From assembly GCF_000024465.1 (NCBI RefSeq), contig NC_014010.1, positions 1,426,001 through 1,490,000 of the forward strand: DNA of 64,000 bases, read 5' to 3'. Position 1 is the first letter of the stretch; every line of letters begins with the position of its first letter. The DNA comes from Candidatus Puniceispirillum marinum IMCC1322 (lineage in GTDB: Bacteria; Pseudomonadota; Alphaproteobacteria; Puniceispirillales; Puniceispirillaceae). This document shows, one piece after another, positions 56,140-64,000 of the stretch. Made by a program: the position numbers and the translations under genes. The notes under the pieces are model-generated. The model was not told the origin of the DNA. It saw nothing but the letters and a program-made list of their open reading frames with translations, and did not search any database.

Positions 56140-57920
56140 TATGCCAGACTTTCTAACTCATCAATCATGTTACTAATCATATCAAGGCCGGTTGACCAAA
56201 AGGCCGGATCACCTGCATCAAGACCAAATTTAGCAAGTGCAACATCATAACGCTCGGTACCGCCAGCACTGAGCAAGGCTTTATATTTAGTTACAAAACC
56301 TGCCGCATCACCATTGGCAAGGGCGTTCTGATAATTCTGCCATAGGGCATTAACCAGACAATCACCAAAAGCATAGGCATAAACATAGAATGGTGTGTGC
56401 ACAAAATGCGGCACATAGCTCCAGACCGGGCGGTAGTCATCACCGATCCTAATCCCCTGTCCCAAGGCGGCACGTTGGGTCTCCATCCATATATCCGAAA
56501 TTTCCTCTGGCATCAGTTCAGATGAACGGCGGGCATCATGTAACGCCGTTTCAAAATTGTGAAAAGCGATCTGCCGTACGACTGTATTCAGCATATCTTC
56601 AACCTTGCCTGCCAATAAAACCCGCCGTGTTGCTGGATTCGCGGTGGCGTCAAGCAACCGGCGAAAAGCCAGCATTTCAGCAAAAACCGATGCTGTTTCT
56701 GCCAGCGTAAGAGGCGTATCTGACATTAAATAGCCATTATCAGCGGCAAGGCACTGATGCACCCCATGACCCATTTCATGTGCAAGCGTCATCACATCAC
56801 GCGCTTTGCCAGAAAAATTCATCAGAATATAGGGGTGAGCCGATGGCACTGCCGGATGCGAAAAGGCGCCTGACGATTTGCCAAGGCGCGGTGCTGCATC
56901 GATCCAGTTATTATCGAAAAACGGCTTGGCAATCGTTGCCATGCCCTGATCAAAGCTAGCAAAGGCATCAAGTACGATGTCACGCGCTTCTTGCCATGTA
57001 AAATCACGATCATCATCACCCAGAAGCGGCGCATTGCGATCCCACCAGTCAAGCTGGCTTTGCCCCATCCAGCGTGCTTTCAAGCTATAATAGCGATGCG
57101 ATAGATCGACATTACGGTCATTAACAGCACGCACCAACGCATCAACCACATTATCGTCAACATCATTGGCAAGGTTGCGTGATGCAACTGGCCGCTTAAA
57201 TCCACGCCAGCGATCTTCAACTTCTTTATCTTTGGCAATTGTATTGATGATCAACGATAACAGGCGTTCATTTTTTTTGAGTGTGGTCGAAAGGGATAAA
57301 CCGGCTTCCTTGCGATGCGCGGCATTAGGGCTGGACACCATATCAAGTATCTCGGCTTCGGTGACTTCATCGCCCTGAAACGGAAACCGCATTGCCGTGG
57401 CCGTTTCATCAAATAGCCGCACCCACGCCCCGCGACCTGTTGGCCCCTGTTCGGCCAGCATCTTTTCCATATCAGCCGAGAGCTGATATGGTGCCATTGC
57501 GCGTACCCGGCGAATCCATGGTGCCCAATGCGCCAACTCGGCTGTTTGCATAACCCAATTCATATGGGCGTCATCAAAAGTTGCAATTTCAAGTTCAACA
57601 AACAGCAGTTGCGCGCCAATTTCTGCGCCAGCTTCACGCATCGACTGATGATGCTTGGCTATACTGGCATCCGCTGTGTTGGCCGCAAATAACAATTGTG
57701 CATGACATTGCACACGGCCCAAGCGTTCGATAATCATTTCATAGATGGTGATGACCTCGGCAAGTTCACTGCCATTGGCTTTGTCCAGCTTGCCTTGCCA
57801 GCTGGTTTGCAATGCGGCGCTGTCCTTGCGGCATGATTTGATATCCGCCGCAATACGATTATCGTCAATATCGGTATAGAGGTCGCTGAGATCCCAAACA
57901 GGACTATTATCTAACATCAC
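56139..57920 (-). CDS. M3 family oligoendopeptidase (PepF-like)
   Basis: 593 residues, zinc metallopeptidase with the HExxH motif in LAHEMGHGVHQC and the downstream glutamate region ETASVFAEML. It starts DNSPVWDLSDLYTD, typical of PepF/M3B. It probably degrades short cytosolic peptides. Upstream of and translationally coupled to the ABC1 kinase gene. Confidence 0.95.
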   Translation of the reverse strand: MMLDNSPVWDLSDLYTDIDDNRIAADIKSCRKDSAALQTSWQGKLDKANGSELAEVITIYEMIIERLGRVQCHAQLLFAANTADASIAKHHQSMREAGAEIGAQLLFVELEIATFDDAHMNWVMQTAELAHWAPWIRRVRAMAPYQLSADMEKMLAEQGPTGRGAWVRLFDETATAMRFPFQGDEVTEAEILDMVSSPNAAHRKEAGLSLSTTLKKNERLLSLIINTIAKDKEVEDRWRGFKRPVASRNLANDVDDNVVDALVRAVNDRNVDLSHRYYSLKARWMGQSQLDWWDRNAPLLGDDDRDFTWQEARDIVLDAFASFDQGMATIAKPFFDNNWIDAAPRLGKSSGAFSHPAVPSAHPYILMNFSGKARDVMTLAHEMGHGVHQCLAADNGYLMSDTPLTLAETASVFAEMLAFRRLLDATANPATRRVLLAGKVEDMLNTVVRQIAFHNFETALHDARRSSELMPEEISDIWMETQRAALGQGIRIGDDYRPVWSYVPHFVHTPFYVYAYAFGDCLVNALWQNYQNALANGDAAGFVTKYKALLSAGGTERYDVALAKFGLDAGDPAFWSTGLDMISNMIDELESLA

Positions 57921-58214
57921 ATATCTCTTTCGAAGTTAATCACCAAAGAACTGCAAAATTATATTTTGAGCCGCATTATTTGTCTTTGTTGAAGCTTTGA
58001 TATGGGCATAAACCGCCATCAACACAAGCCATACCATGCTATTTATTAAGCTTGGGTTATATTAAGCGCGGTTCATAATTGGCAGGATATATTTTTTGCC
58101 TCACGTAATCATCAGCACCTTGTTAAGTGTCTGATTATAGTCAGAACCATATGTCTGATTAGCAAAGCTTGCCAAACCACAATATCTGCGATAACCTGAT
58201 CAGGCTTAATACAT

Positions 58215-58435
58215 GGTAGGGGAGAGTCCAGCCGCCTGTAACCGGTATATCCGCATAGCAGTCGTAGTTGGCACCGAAGGAGCAACACCCCACTAAACTC
58301 TCAGGTACCAGTACTTTATCATGTAAGCACTCTGGAAAGTGGCGCGGCAGTGCCCACCGACGGGGACAACCACGAAGTCGCGTTTCAATATGCGTCTCTT
58401 GGCTAATCTCTCAGGTTACAGCGACAGAGGGGGTT
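58215..58435 (+). promoter_or_regulatory. Tandem glycine riboswitch before gcvTHP
   Basis: Two consecutive glycine aptamers. The first runs from GGGGAGAGTCC (58219) through CACCGAAGGAGCAA to AACTCTCAGGTACC. A linker leads to ACTCTGGAAAG (about 58329). The second contains CCCACCGACGGGGACAA and ends in AATCTCTCAGGTTACAG (to about 58425). This is the classical tandem arrangement that turns on glycine cleavage genes when glycine binds. The gcvT start is about 55 bp downstream. The exact ends of each aptamer are approximate. Confidence 0.9.
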
Positions 58436-58490
58436 CATTATCGAGCAATCGATATATGAATCTTGTGTAGCTGGAACTGGGAATGCCAAA

Positions 58491-59621
58491 GTGGATAATC
58501 GCAAAACCGCATTATATGATTTTCATGTCGCCGCAGGCGCCCGTATGGTGCCGTTTGCTGGCTGGGATATGCCAGTGCAATATCCGGCCGGGATCAAAGC
58601 CGAGCATATTGCAACGCGGACAACATGCGGCTTGTTCGATGTTTCGCATATGGCGCAGATTTCCCTTGACTCAGTTGGTGATGATAAAGCTGCGGATGCA
58701 ATGCTTGCACAGCTGACACCAACTGATCTTGGCCTGATCAATGAAGGGCGGGTGCGCTATTCGATGTTCTTGGATGACAATGGTGGTGTGCTAGATGATC
58801 TGATGATCGCCCGGCTTGATGGCCGCCTGCAATTGGTTGCCAATGCTGGCCGTGCGGATCATGACATTGCCCATCTCAAAGCACATCTTGGCGAGCATGT
58901 CCGCATGACAGTGCATGATGATTTGTCGCTGATCGCCTTGCAAGGGCCTAAAGCGGCTACTGTTCTTGAAGATTTAGGCATAAAGCTGGATGTCGATATG
59001 GCTAACTTTGCCTTTATGGATATTCGCCATGCCACCCTGATGGGCACCAAAGTCACTTTGACCCGATCTGGCTATACGGGTGAAGACGGGTTTGAAATAT
59101 CCATTCCGAATACAGCGGTTGTTGAGATCACAACCGCGCTTGCCGCGCATAATGATGTGCATCTTGTCGGGCTTGGCGCACGTGACACTTTGCGCATGGA
59201 AGCGGGTCTGCCTCTATGGGGTCACGAACTCAGCGAAACCATTAATCCGGTCGAAGCGGGGCTTGGGTTTGCTTTGTCAAAACGCCGACGTGACGCTGGT
59301 GATTTTCCCGGGGCCAACCCTATTCTTGCCGATCTGAATAATGGCCCAGCGCGTAAGCTGGTTGGGTTATTACCCGAAGGTGGCCGCCCCGTTCGTGATG
59401 GCACTATCCTGAAACATGGTGATGAAGGCGATGAAACCGAGATCGGTTTTGTGTCTTCTGGCGGCTTTGCGCCAAGCCTAGATGCACCTGCCGCCATCGG
59501 ATTTGTCAGCGCTGAATATGCACAATCAGGCACCCACCTGATAGCCGACACGCGCGGCAAACCTACCCCTATTATCGTGGCTGATCTGCCACTTGTGCCG
59601 CACCAATTTTACCGTGGCTGA
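58491..59621 (+). CDS. gcvT: Glycine cleavage system T protein (aminomethyltransferase)
   Basis: 376 residues from GTG 58491. It transfers the aminomethyl carbon of glycine to tetrahydrofolate. [44 protein letters not shown] and [16 protein letters not shown] are family features. Under the glycine riboswitch; gcvH follows after 25 bp. Confidence 0.97.
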   Translation: MDNRKTALYDFHVAAGARMVPFAGWDMPVQYPAGIKAEHIATRTTCGLFDVSHMAQISLDSVGDDKAADAMLAQLTPTDLGLINEGRVRYSMFLDDNGGVLDDLMIARLDGRLQLVANAGRADHDIAHLKAHLGEHVRMTVHDDLSLIALQGPKAATVLEDLGIKLDVDMANFAFMDIRHATLMGTKVTLTRSGYTGEDGFEISIPNTAVVEITTALAAHNDVHLVGLGARDTLRMEAGLPLWGHELSETINPVEAGLGFALSKRRRDAGDFPGANPILADLNNGPARKLVGLLPEGGRPVRDGTILKHGDEGDETEIGFVSSGGFAPSLDAPAAIGFVSAEYAQSGTHLIADTRGKPTPIIVADLPLVPHQFYRG

Positions 59622-59646
59622 TTTATAACCAACAAAGGAGTCCCCC

Positions 59647-60009
59647 ATGATTAAATATAGCGAAGACCATGAATGGATTGACCTAAATGACGATACTGGC
59701 ACCGTCGGTATCTCACCACACGCTATTGAACAGCTTGGTGATATTGTGTTTGTCGAACTTCCCGACGTTGGCATTAATGTCGATAAAGGCGACGCCGTTG
59801 CGGTGTTTGAGTCGGTAAAAGCCGCCTCAGATATTTACAGCCCCGCATCGGGTGAAATCATTGAGGTGAACACCGCCTTGCTTGACGATCTCACAGCGAT
59901 CACCCCCGAAGCCGCAATGGATTGCTGGCTATTCAAAGTCAAAGTCAGTGACGCCAGCGATCTGGACGACATGATGGATGACGCCGCTTACAAAGCAATG
60001 ATTGCATAA
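59647..60009 (+). CDS. gcvH: Glycine cleavage system H protein
   Basis: 120 residues, lipoyl carrier. The lipoylated lysine is in [25 protein letters not shown] ribosome site upstream of the ATG. The end lies 22 bp before the chosen gcvP start. Confidence 0.98.
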   Translation: MIKYSEDHEWIDLNDDTGTVGISPHAIEQLGDIVFVELPDVGINVDKGDAVAVFESVKAASDIYSPASGEIIEVNTALLDDLTAITPEAAMDCWLFKVKVSDASDLDDMMDDAAYKAMIA

Positions 60010-60031
60010 CTTTACCCAAGAGGAGTCTGAC

Positions 60032-62911
60032 ATGCCCCCCATTAATGTCACCCACAGACCAGATAGCACCCCACAAGCTGCCTTCGCAACACGCCATATC
60101 GGCCTGAATGACGCTGATACAAAAACAATTTTGCAAACATTGGGCACATCAAGCGTTGATGAATTTTTGGATCAAGTGATTCCGGCCAGTCTTTTGCGCA
60201 AAGATGACATGACTATTGATCCGGCGCTATCCGAAGCCGAGGCACTTGATAAATTATATGCGCTAGCCAAACAGAACCAAATCAAGACCTCTTTGATTGG
60301 TATGGGATATTATGACTGCCACACACCACCGGTCATACAACGTAATGTATTGGAAAACCCGGCCTGGTACACGGCCTATACGCCTTACCAGCCTGAAATT
60401 TCACAAGGGCGGCTTGAAGCCATTCTGAATTTCCAGACCATGGTCACCGAGTTAACAGGCATGGCTATTGCAAATGGCTCTTTGTTAGACGAAGCCACCG
60501 CCATTGCCGAGGGCATGGCGCTTGCTTATCGGTCCAATCGTGGCAAAGCGCACAGATTTCTGGTTGACTCAGATACGCACCCACAAACGCTGGCTATTCT
60601 GAAAACCCGGGCTGAACCAATTGGCATCACGCTTGAGACATTCGATCTTGCCACTATTGAAAAAGGGTTTGATGTGCCGGAAGATTGTTTTGGCGCCTTA
60701 TTCAGCTATCCATCAAGCACAGGTAAAATTGCCGATCTGACATCACCAATTGCAACGCTTCACGCAGCTGGTGCATTGGCTGTTGTGGCGACCGACTTGC
60801 TGGCACTAACCATACTCAAAACACCTGGCAAGATGGGGGCAGATATTGTTGCTGGCAGTGCCCAGCGTTTTGGTGTGCCGTTTGGCTATGGCGGGCCGCA
60901 TGCTGCCTTTTTTGCCGTAACAGAAAAATTGCAACGGTCAATTCCAGGGCGTTTGGTGGGCGTATCGCAGGATGCCAATGGGCGTCAGGCCTATCGATTG
61001 GCTTTGCAAACACGCGAACAGCATATAAGACGTGAAAAGGCAACGTCCAATATCTGCACCGCTCAGGTTCTGCTCGCGGTCATGGCAGGGTTTTATGGCC
61101 TCTGGCATGGTCCTGAAGGGCTGATCAAAATTGCGCAGAACACCCATAGACTTGCCTGTCATTTTGCCAGTGCCATGCAAAAGGCAGGGCGCATTATCCG
61201 GCATCAAGCGTTTTTCGATACCGTCACCATCGAAGCGGCTGATGATACTGACAGGCTGGTAAAAGCCGCACTTGATGCTGGCTTTAATATCCGCAAATTA
61301 GATCGTGCAATCGCGGTCAGCTTTGACGAAACCAGCACTGATAATGCGGTGGCGGATATTCTGGTTGCGCTTGGTGCGGGCGTTGGGGGCGTTGGCGGTG
61401 ACACCGATAGGACAGCTAATGTCATTGCCGATAACCTGCAGCGCAGCGACAGCTTTATGCAACATCCGGTGTTCCATGCCTATCGCACCGAAACCGAGAT
61501 GCTACGCTATATGCGCCGCCTTGCCGATCGTGATCTGGCGCTTGATCGCTGTATGATTCCGCTAGGGTCATGCACAATGAAACTGAACGCAACGGCAGAA
61601 ATGATGCCGGTGACATGGCCTGAATTTGCCAAGATTCATCCTTATGTACCTGCCGATCAGGCTATTGGCTACAAGCAGATGATTGACGAGCTCGAAGATA
61701 TGCTGGCCGCATGTACTGGCTATGCCGCAGTTTCGCTACAGCCCAATGCGGGTTCACAAGGCGAATTTGCCGGTCTGCTAGCGATCAAGCGTTACCATGA
61801 ATCGCGCGACGAAGGTCACCGTAATATCTGTCTGATTCCGTCCTCGGCGCATGGCACCAATCCGGCCTCAGCCGCGATGGCTGGCATGAAAGTTACCGTG
61901 GTCAAATGTGATGATGACGGCAATGTCGATATCAATGACCTGCAAACCAAAATCGAGACGCATCGTGATACGATCGCGGCGATTATGGTAACTTATCCGT
62001 CAACTCATGGCGTATTCGAAGAATCAATCACTGATATTTGTTCTATGGTTCATGATGCCGGTGGTCAGGTATATGTCGATGGCGCCAATCTGAACGCCCT
62101 TGTCGGGCATTGTTCTCTGCCGCAATTTGGTGCCGATGTAAGCCATCTCAATCTGCATAAGACATTCTGCATTCCGCATGGTGGCGGCGGTCCAGGTGTT
62201 GGCCCGATTGGCGTGGCGGCTCATCTTGCAGACTTTTTGCCAGGATCGCCGCTTGGCGGAGATAATCCGGTCAGCGCAGCCCCCTTTGGCTCAGCTGGCA
62301 TTCTGCCGATCACCTATGCCTATATTGCGATGATGGGCCCTGATGGATTGAAAAAGGCAACAAGCACGGCCATTCTATCAGCCAATTATATCGCCACCCG
62401 CCTCGGCAACCGCTTTCCGGTGCTTTATACTGGGTCTAAAGGGCGCGTTGCGCATGAGTGCATTATCGATCTTCGCGGATTTCAGGACAGCGTCGGCATT
62501 TCGAATGAAGACGTTGCCAAACGACTGATTGATTTTGGTTTCCATGCGCCAACCATGTCATTCCCGGTCGCTGGCACCTTGATGATCGAGCCAACCGAAT
62601 CTGAATCGCTGGCTGAGATAGATCGTTTCTGCGATGCCATGCTGGCGATTGCTGATGAGATCAGCATGGTTGCCTCGGGCACATGGCCAGCCGAAGACAA
62701 TCCGTTGGTTAATGCACCACATACAGGTGATGACATGCTGGCAGATGAATGGACGCATCCCTATAGCCGTCGGCAGGCTGGCAATCCGGTTGGCAACCAT
62801 CAGGAAAATAAATATTGGCCGCCGGTTGGACGCGTTGATAATGCCTTTGGTGATCGCAATCTGATCTGTTCATGTCCATCACCTGATGAATGGGATCAGG
62901 CCGCCGAATAG
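60032..62911 (+). CDS. gcvP: Glycine dehydrogenase (decarboxylating), P protein
   Basis: About 959 residues, single-chain P protein with both halves fused. N-terminal half: [44 protein letters not shown]. The pyridoxal phosphate lysine is in [17 protein letters not shown] start at ATG 60032 (MPPINV), which has an AGAGGAG site; the frame from 60002 would overlap gcvH. It decarboxylates glycine and passes the aminomethyl group to GcvH. No gcvL lies here, but a reductase-like flavoprotein is at 37835. Confidence 0.97.
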   Translation: MPPINVTHRPDSTPQAAFATRHIGLNDADTKTILQTLGTSSVDEFLDQVIPASLLRKDDMTIDPALSEAEALDKLYALAKQNQIKTSLIGMGYYDCHTPPVIQRNVLENPAWYTAYTPYQPEISQGRLEAILNFQTMVTELTGMAIANGSLLDEATAIAEGMALAYRSNRGKAHRFLVDSDTHPQTLAILKTRAEPIGITLETFDLATIEKGFDVPEDCFGALFSYPSSTGKIADLTSPIATLHAAGALAVVATDLLALTILKTPGKMGADIVAGSAQRFGVPFGYGGPHAAFFAVTEKLQRSIPGRLVGVSQDANGRQAYRLALQTREQHIRREKATSNICTAQVLLAVMAGFYGLWHGPEGLIKIAQNTHRLACHFASAMQKAGRIIRHQAFFDTVTIEAADDTDRLVKAALDAGFNIRKLDRAIAVSFDETSTDNAVADILVALGAGVGGVGGDTDRTANVIADNLQRSDSFMQHPVFHAYRTETEMLRYMRRLADRDLALDRCMIPLGSCTMKLNATAEMMPVTWPEFAKIHPYVPADQAIGYKQMIDELEDMLAACTGYAAVSLQPNAGSQGEFAGLLAIKRYHESRDEGHRNICLIPSSAHGTNPASAAMAGMKVTVVKCDDDGNVDINDLQTKIETHRDTIAAIMVTYPSTHGVFEESITDICSMVHDAGGQVYVDGANLNALVGHCSLPQFGADVSHLNLHKTFCIPHGGGGPGVGPIGVAAHLADFLPGSPLGGDNPVSAAPFGSAGILPITYAYIAMMGPDGLKKATSTAILSANYIATRLGNRFPVLYTGSKGRVAHECIIDLRGFQDSVGISNEDVAKRLIDFGFHAPTMSFPVAGTLMIEPTESESLAEIDRFCDAMLAIADEISMVASGTWPAEDNPLVNAPHTGDDMLADEWTHPYSRRQAGNPVGNHQENKYWPPVGRVDNAFGDRNLICSCPSPDEWDQAAE

Positions 62912-62933
62912 GCACATCCATCAACCAAAAATC

Positions 62934-62962
62934 AAAAGCCGTGGTAAATGCCACGGCTTTTA
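62934..62962. terminator. Bidirectional terminator between gcvP and the BKACE gene
   Basis: AAAAGCCGTGG pairs with CCACGGCTTTT around TAAATG. The flanking A and T runs let it act in both directions. It overlaps the last bases of the leftward gene. Confidence 0.85.
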
Positions 62963-63781
62963 GTTTGAACCACCCAACAAAGCCAGTGTTTCGGCGCGGG
63001 TGGCGGGGGTGCAGCTTTGCGCTAGCTGGCGCACAAGCGTGGCATTATCGGGTGCCAAGGTGCCATCTTTGAGATGCAGGTTATTTTCAAACCCGACACG
63101 GCAATGGCCACCAGCCGTAATCGCCGCCTGCATCGCATCAAACTCGCGATAGCCAAAAGCACAAACCGACCAACTGGCAAAGTCCGACATATCAGCCTTG
63201 ATGAAGGCTTGCAGATCGTCCGGATCCGATTGAAAATCGGCCGTATAGCGCCCCAACACCAAAAGCACATGATGGCCCCCAGCCGACGCAGATGGCACTA
63301 TGCCGTCAGCTATCGCATTCTTGAATGCGATCAGGTTTTCGGGTGAATACAGGATATGCTGGACATGAATATTCTGCGCTTGAGCCTGATGATAGAAATC
63401 ACGCGCATGCGCCACGGCGTCCGCACTGGCATCACCAATCATCTCGGCAAATCCCACCGACACGAAATCTGGCTTCACGGCGAAAACAATATCGGACTGT
63501 TCTTGGGGGCTATAGCGGCCAACCGCTTCGGTGGTAATCTGCACCAGCATCTCGGGCACCGCATTACGCATCGCATCTAGCAGGGATATATAACGCTGAG
63601 CATCAAGCACATGCGCCCCATCTTCATCGCGAACATGGGCATGCAGAATGCTGGCGCCTGCGTCACAACATGCCTTAGCCGCAGCCACTGTTTCGGCAAT
63701 AGTTACTGGCAATGCAGGGTGATCCGACTTTTGCTTTCGGGCACCATTAGGCGCCGCCATGATGATTGTAGGCTGTGTCAT
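62960..63781 (-). CDS. BKACE family (DUF849) beta-keto acid cleavage enzyme
   Basis: About 273 residues from ATG 63781 (MTQPTIIMAAPNGARKQKSD); the longer frame from 63940 runs into the divergent gene's leader. The fold is a zinc TIM barrel: metal ligand region ILHAHVRDEDG, PDFVSVGFAEMIGD, and a later conserved GGHCRVGFENNLHLKDG. BKACE enzymes condense beta-keto acids with acetyl-CoA; the known example is 3-keto-5-aminohexanoate cleavage in lysine degradation. The substrate here is unknown. Confidence 0.9.
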   Translation of the reverse strand: MTQPTIIMAAPNGARKQKSDHPALPVTIAETVAAAKACCDAGASILHAHVRDEDGAHVLDAQRYISLLDAMRNAVPEMLVQITTEAVGRYSPQEQSDIVFAVKPDFVSVGFAEMIGDASADAVAHARDFYHQAQAQNIHVQHILYSPENLIAFKNAIADGIVPSASAGGHHVLLVLGRYTADFQSDPDDLQAFIKADMSDFASWSVCAFGYREFDAMQAAITAGGHCRVGFENNLHLKDGTLAPDNATLVRQLAQSCTPATRAETLALLGGSN

Positions 63782-63909
63782 GACAAATCTTTCTATCCAA
63801 TACTGGTTTGCACAGGATGATAGGATTACCATCGACAAAATGCTAGCATGATGGTGACTAAGCACTGATATATGAAGCACCCTCCAGACCAAAATGTTGA
63901 GAGAGTTAT

Positions 63910-64000
63910 ATGCGTAATCTTCAAGCCCCAGGTCGTTCACCTGTCATTGCCCCACACGGTATGGCCAGCACATCACATTCACTGGCTAGTGAAGCGGCCA
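63910..64000 (+). CDS. Gamma-glutamyltransferase, N-terminal fragment (runs off window)
   Basis: The frame from ATG 63910 reads RSPVIAPHGMASTSHSLASE, the typical start of gamma-glutamyltranspeptidase proteins, before the window ends. Only 30 codons are visible. Divergent from the BKACE gene. Confidence 0.6.
   Translation, partial: MRNLQAPGRSPVIAPHGMASTSHSLASEAA

Overview
The window looks like the chromosome of a marine alphaproteobacterium, most plausibly of the SAR116 type (Candidatus Puniceispirillum-like). The evidence is alphaproteobacterial gene neighbourhoods: maf - RNase G-like - yacG, infA, the UPF0262, DUF2948, DUF1192 and DUF1013 (TrcR) families, a COQ9-like gene divergent from rpsU, a three-gene pnt operon, and a glycine riboswitch before gcvTHP. 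Genus-level placement is inference. There are two very different halves: about 29.7 kb of AT-richer accessory DNA full of inverted repeats, integrases and broken genes, then about 34 kb of dense housekeeping genes.

Accessory half. Positions 1-12187 are an integrative element whose left end lies outside the window: a tyrosine integrase (C-terminal part), a small membrane protein, then a 304-bp terminal inverted repeat at 1014-1317, mirrored with one mismatch at 11884-12187. Between the repeats lie a frameshifted helicase-like gene with three imperfect repeats upstream, and a leftward five-gene defence operon: C5 cytosine methyltransferase, MORC/MutL-like GHKL ATPase, Z1 helicase-like protein, DUF4420 PD-(D/E)XK nuclease and an AIPR protein (frameshifted). 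Positions 12188-18092 hold a secreted protein, an MFS transporter, a membrane-anchored unknown and a dienelactone hydrolase. Positions 18174-24357 hold three TPR proteins, two with C-terminal sulfotransferase domains. Two of the three share an identical 186-residue N-terminus because they lie in a 931-bp inverted duplication. Positions 26002-29743 are a tandem array at tRNA-Phe: a dead integrase remnant, then an intact integrase with a second IR-bounded element (383-bp repeats, about 1.1 kb of cargo).

The main discovery candidate is that the two elements share an architecture: an integrase whose 3' end faces a long, almost perfect terminal inverted repeat, whose outer tip resembles (element 1) or equals (element 2) a tRNA 3' end. 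Both repeats carry GCCAGTTTA and GTCAACAGGC with identical 26-bp spacing, about 92 bp from the tip to the second motif, although the rest of the repeat sequences appears unrelated. A third, diverged tip lies at 14982-15080. This suggests an undescribed family of tRNA-targeting, IR-ended cargo elements, one carrying phage defence and one carrying two unknown small envelope proteins.

Core half (29745-64000). Leftward: yacG, rng-like, maf, infA, a low-molecular-weight phosphatase, UPF0262, hisD, DUF2948, murA and a small conserved gene. Rightward: a TVP38-type membrane protein and a flavin disulfide reductase. Then come a CBS protein, tRNA-Thr, clpB, an MFS transporter, ygfZ, a 3-hydroxybutyrate dehydrogenase, a TrcR-like regulator, purEK, metA, a COQ9-like gene, rpsU, the pnt transhydrogenase operon, an ABC1 kinase, an M3 oligopeptidase, gcvTHP under a tandem glycine riboswitch, a BKACE-family enzyme and the start of a gamma-glutamyltransferase gene. 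All assignments come from reading the sequence; no database search was possible.
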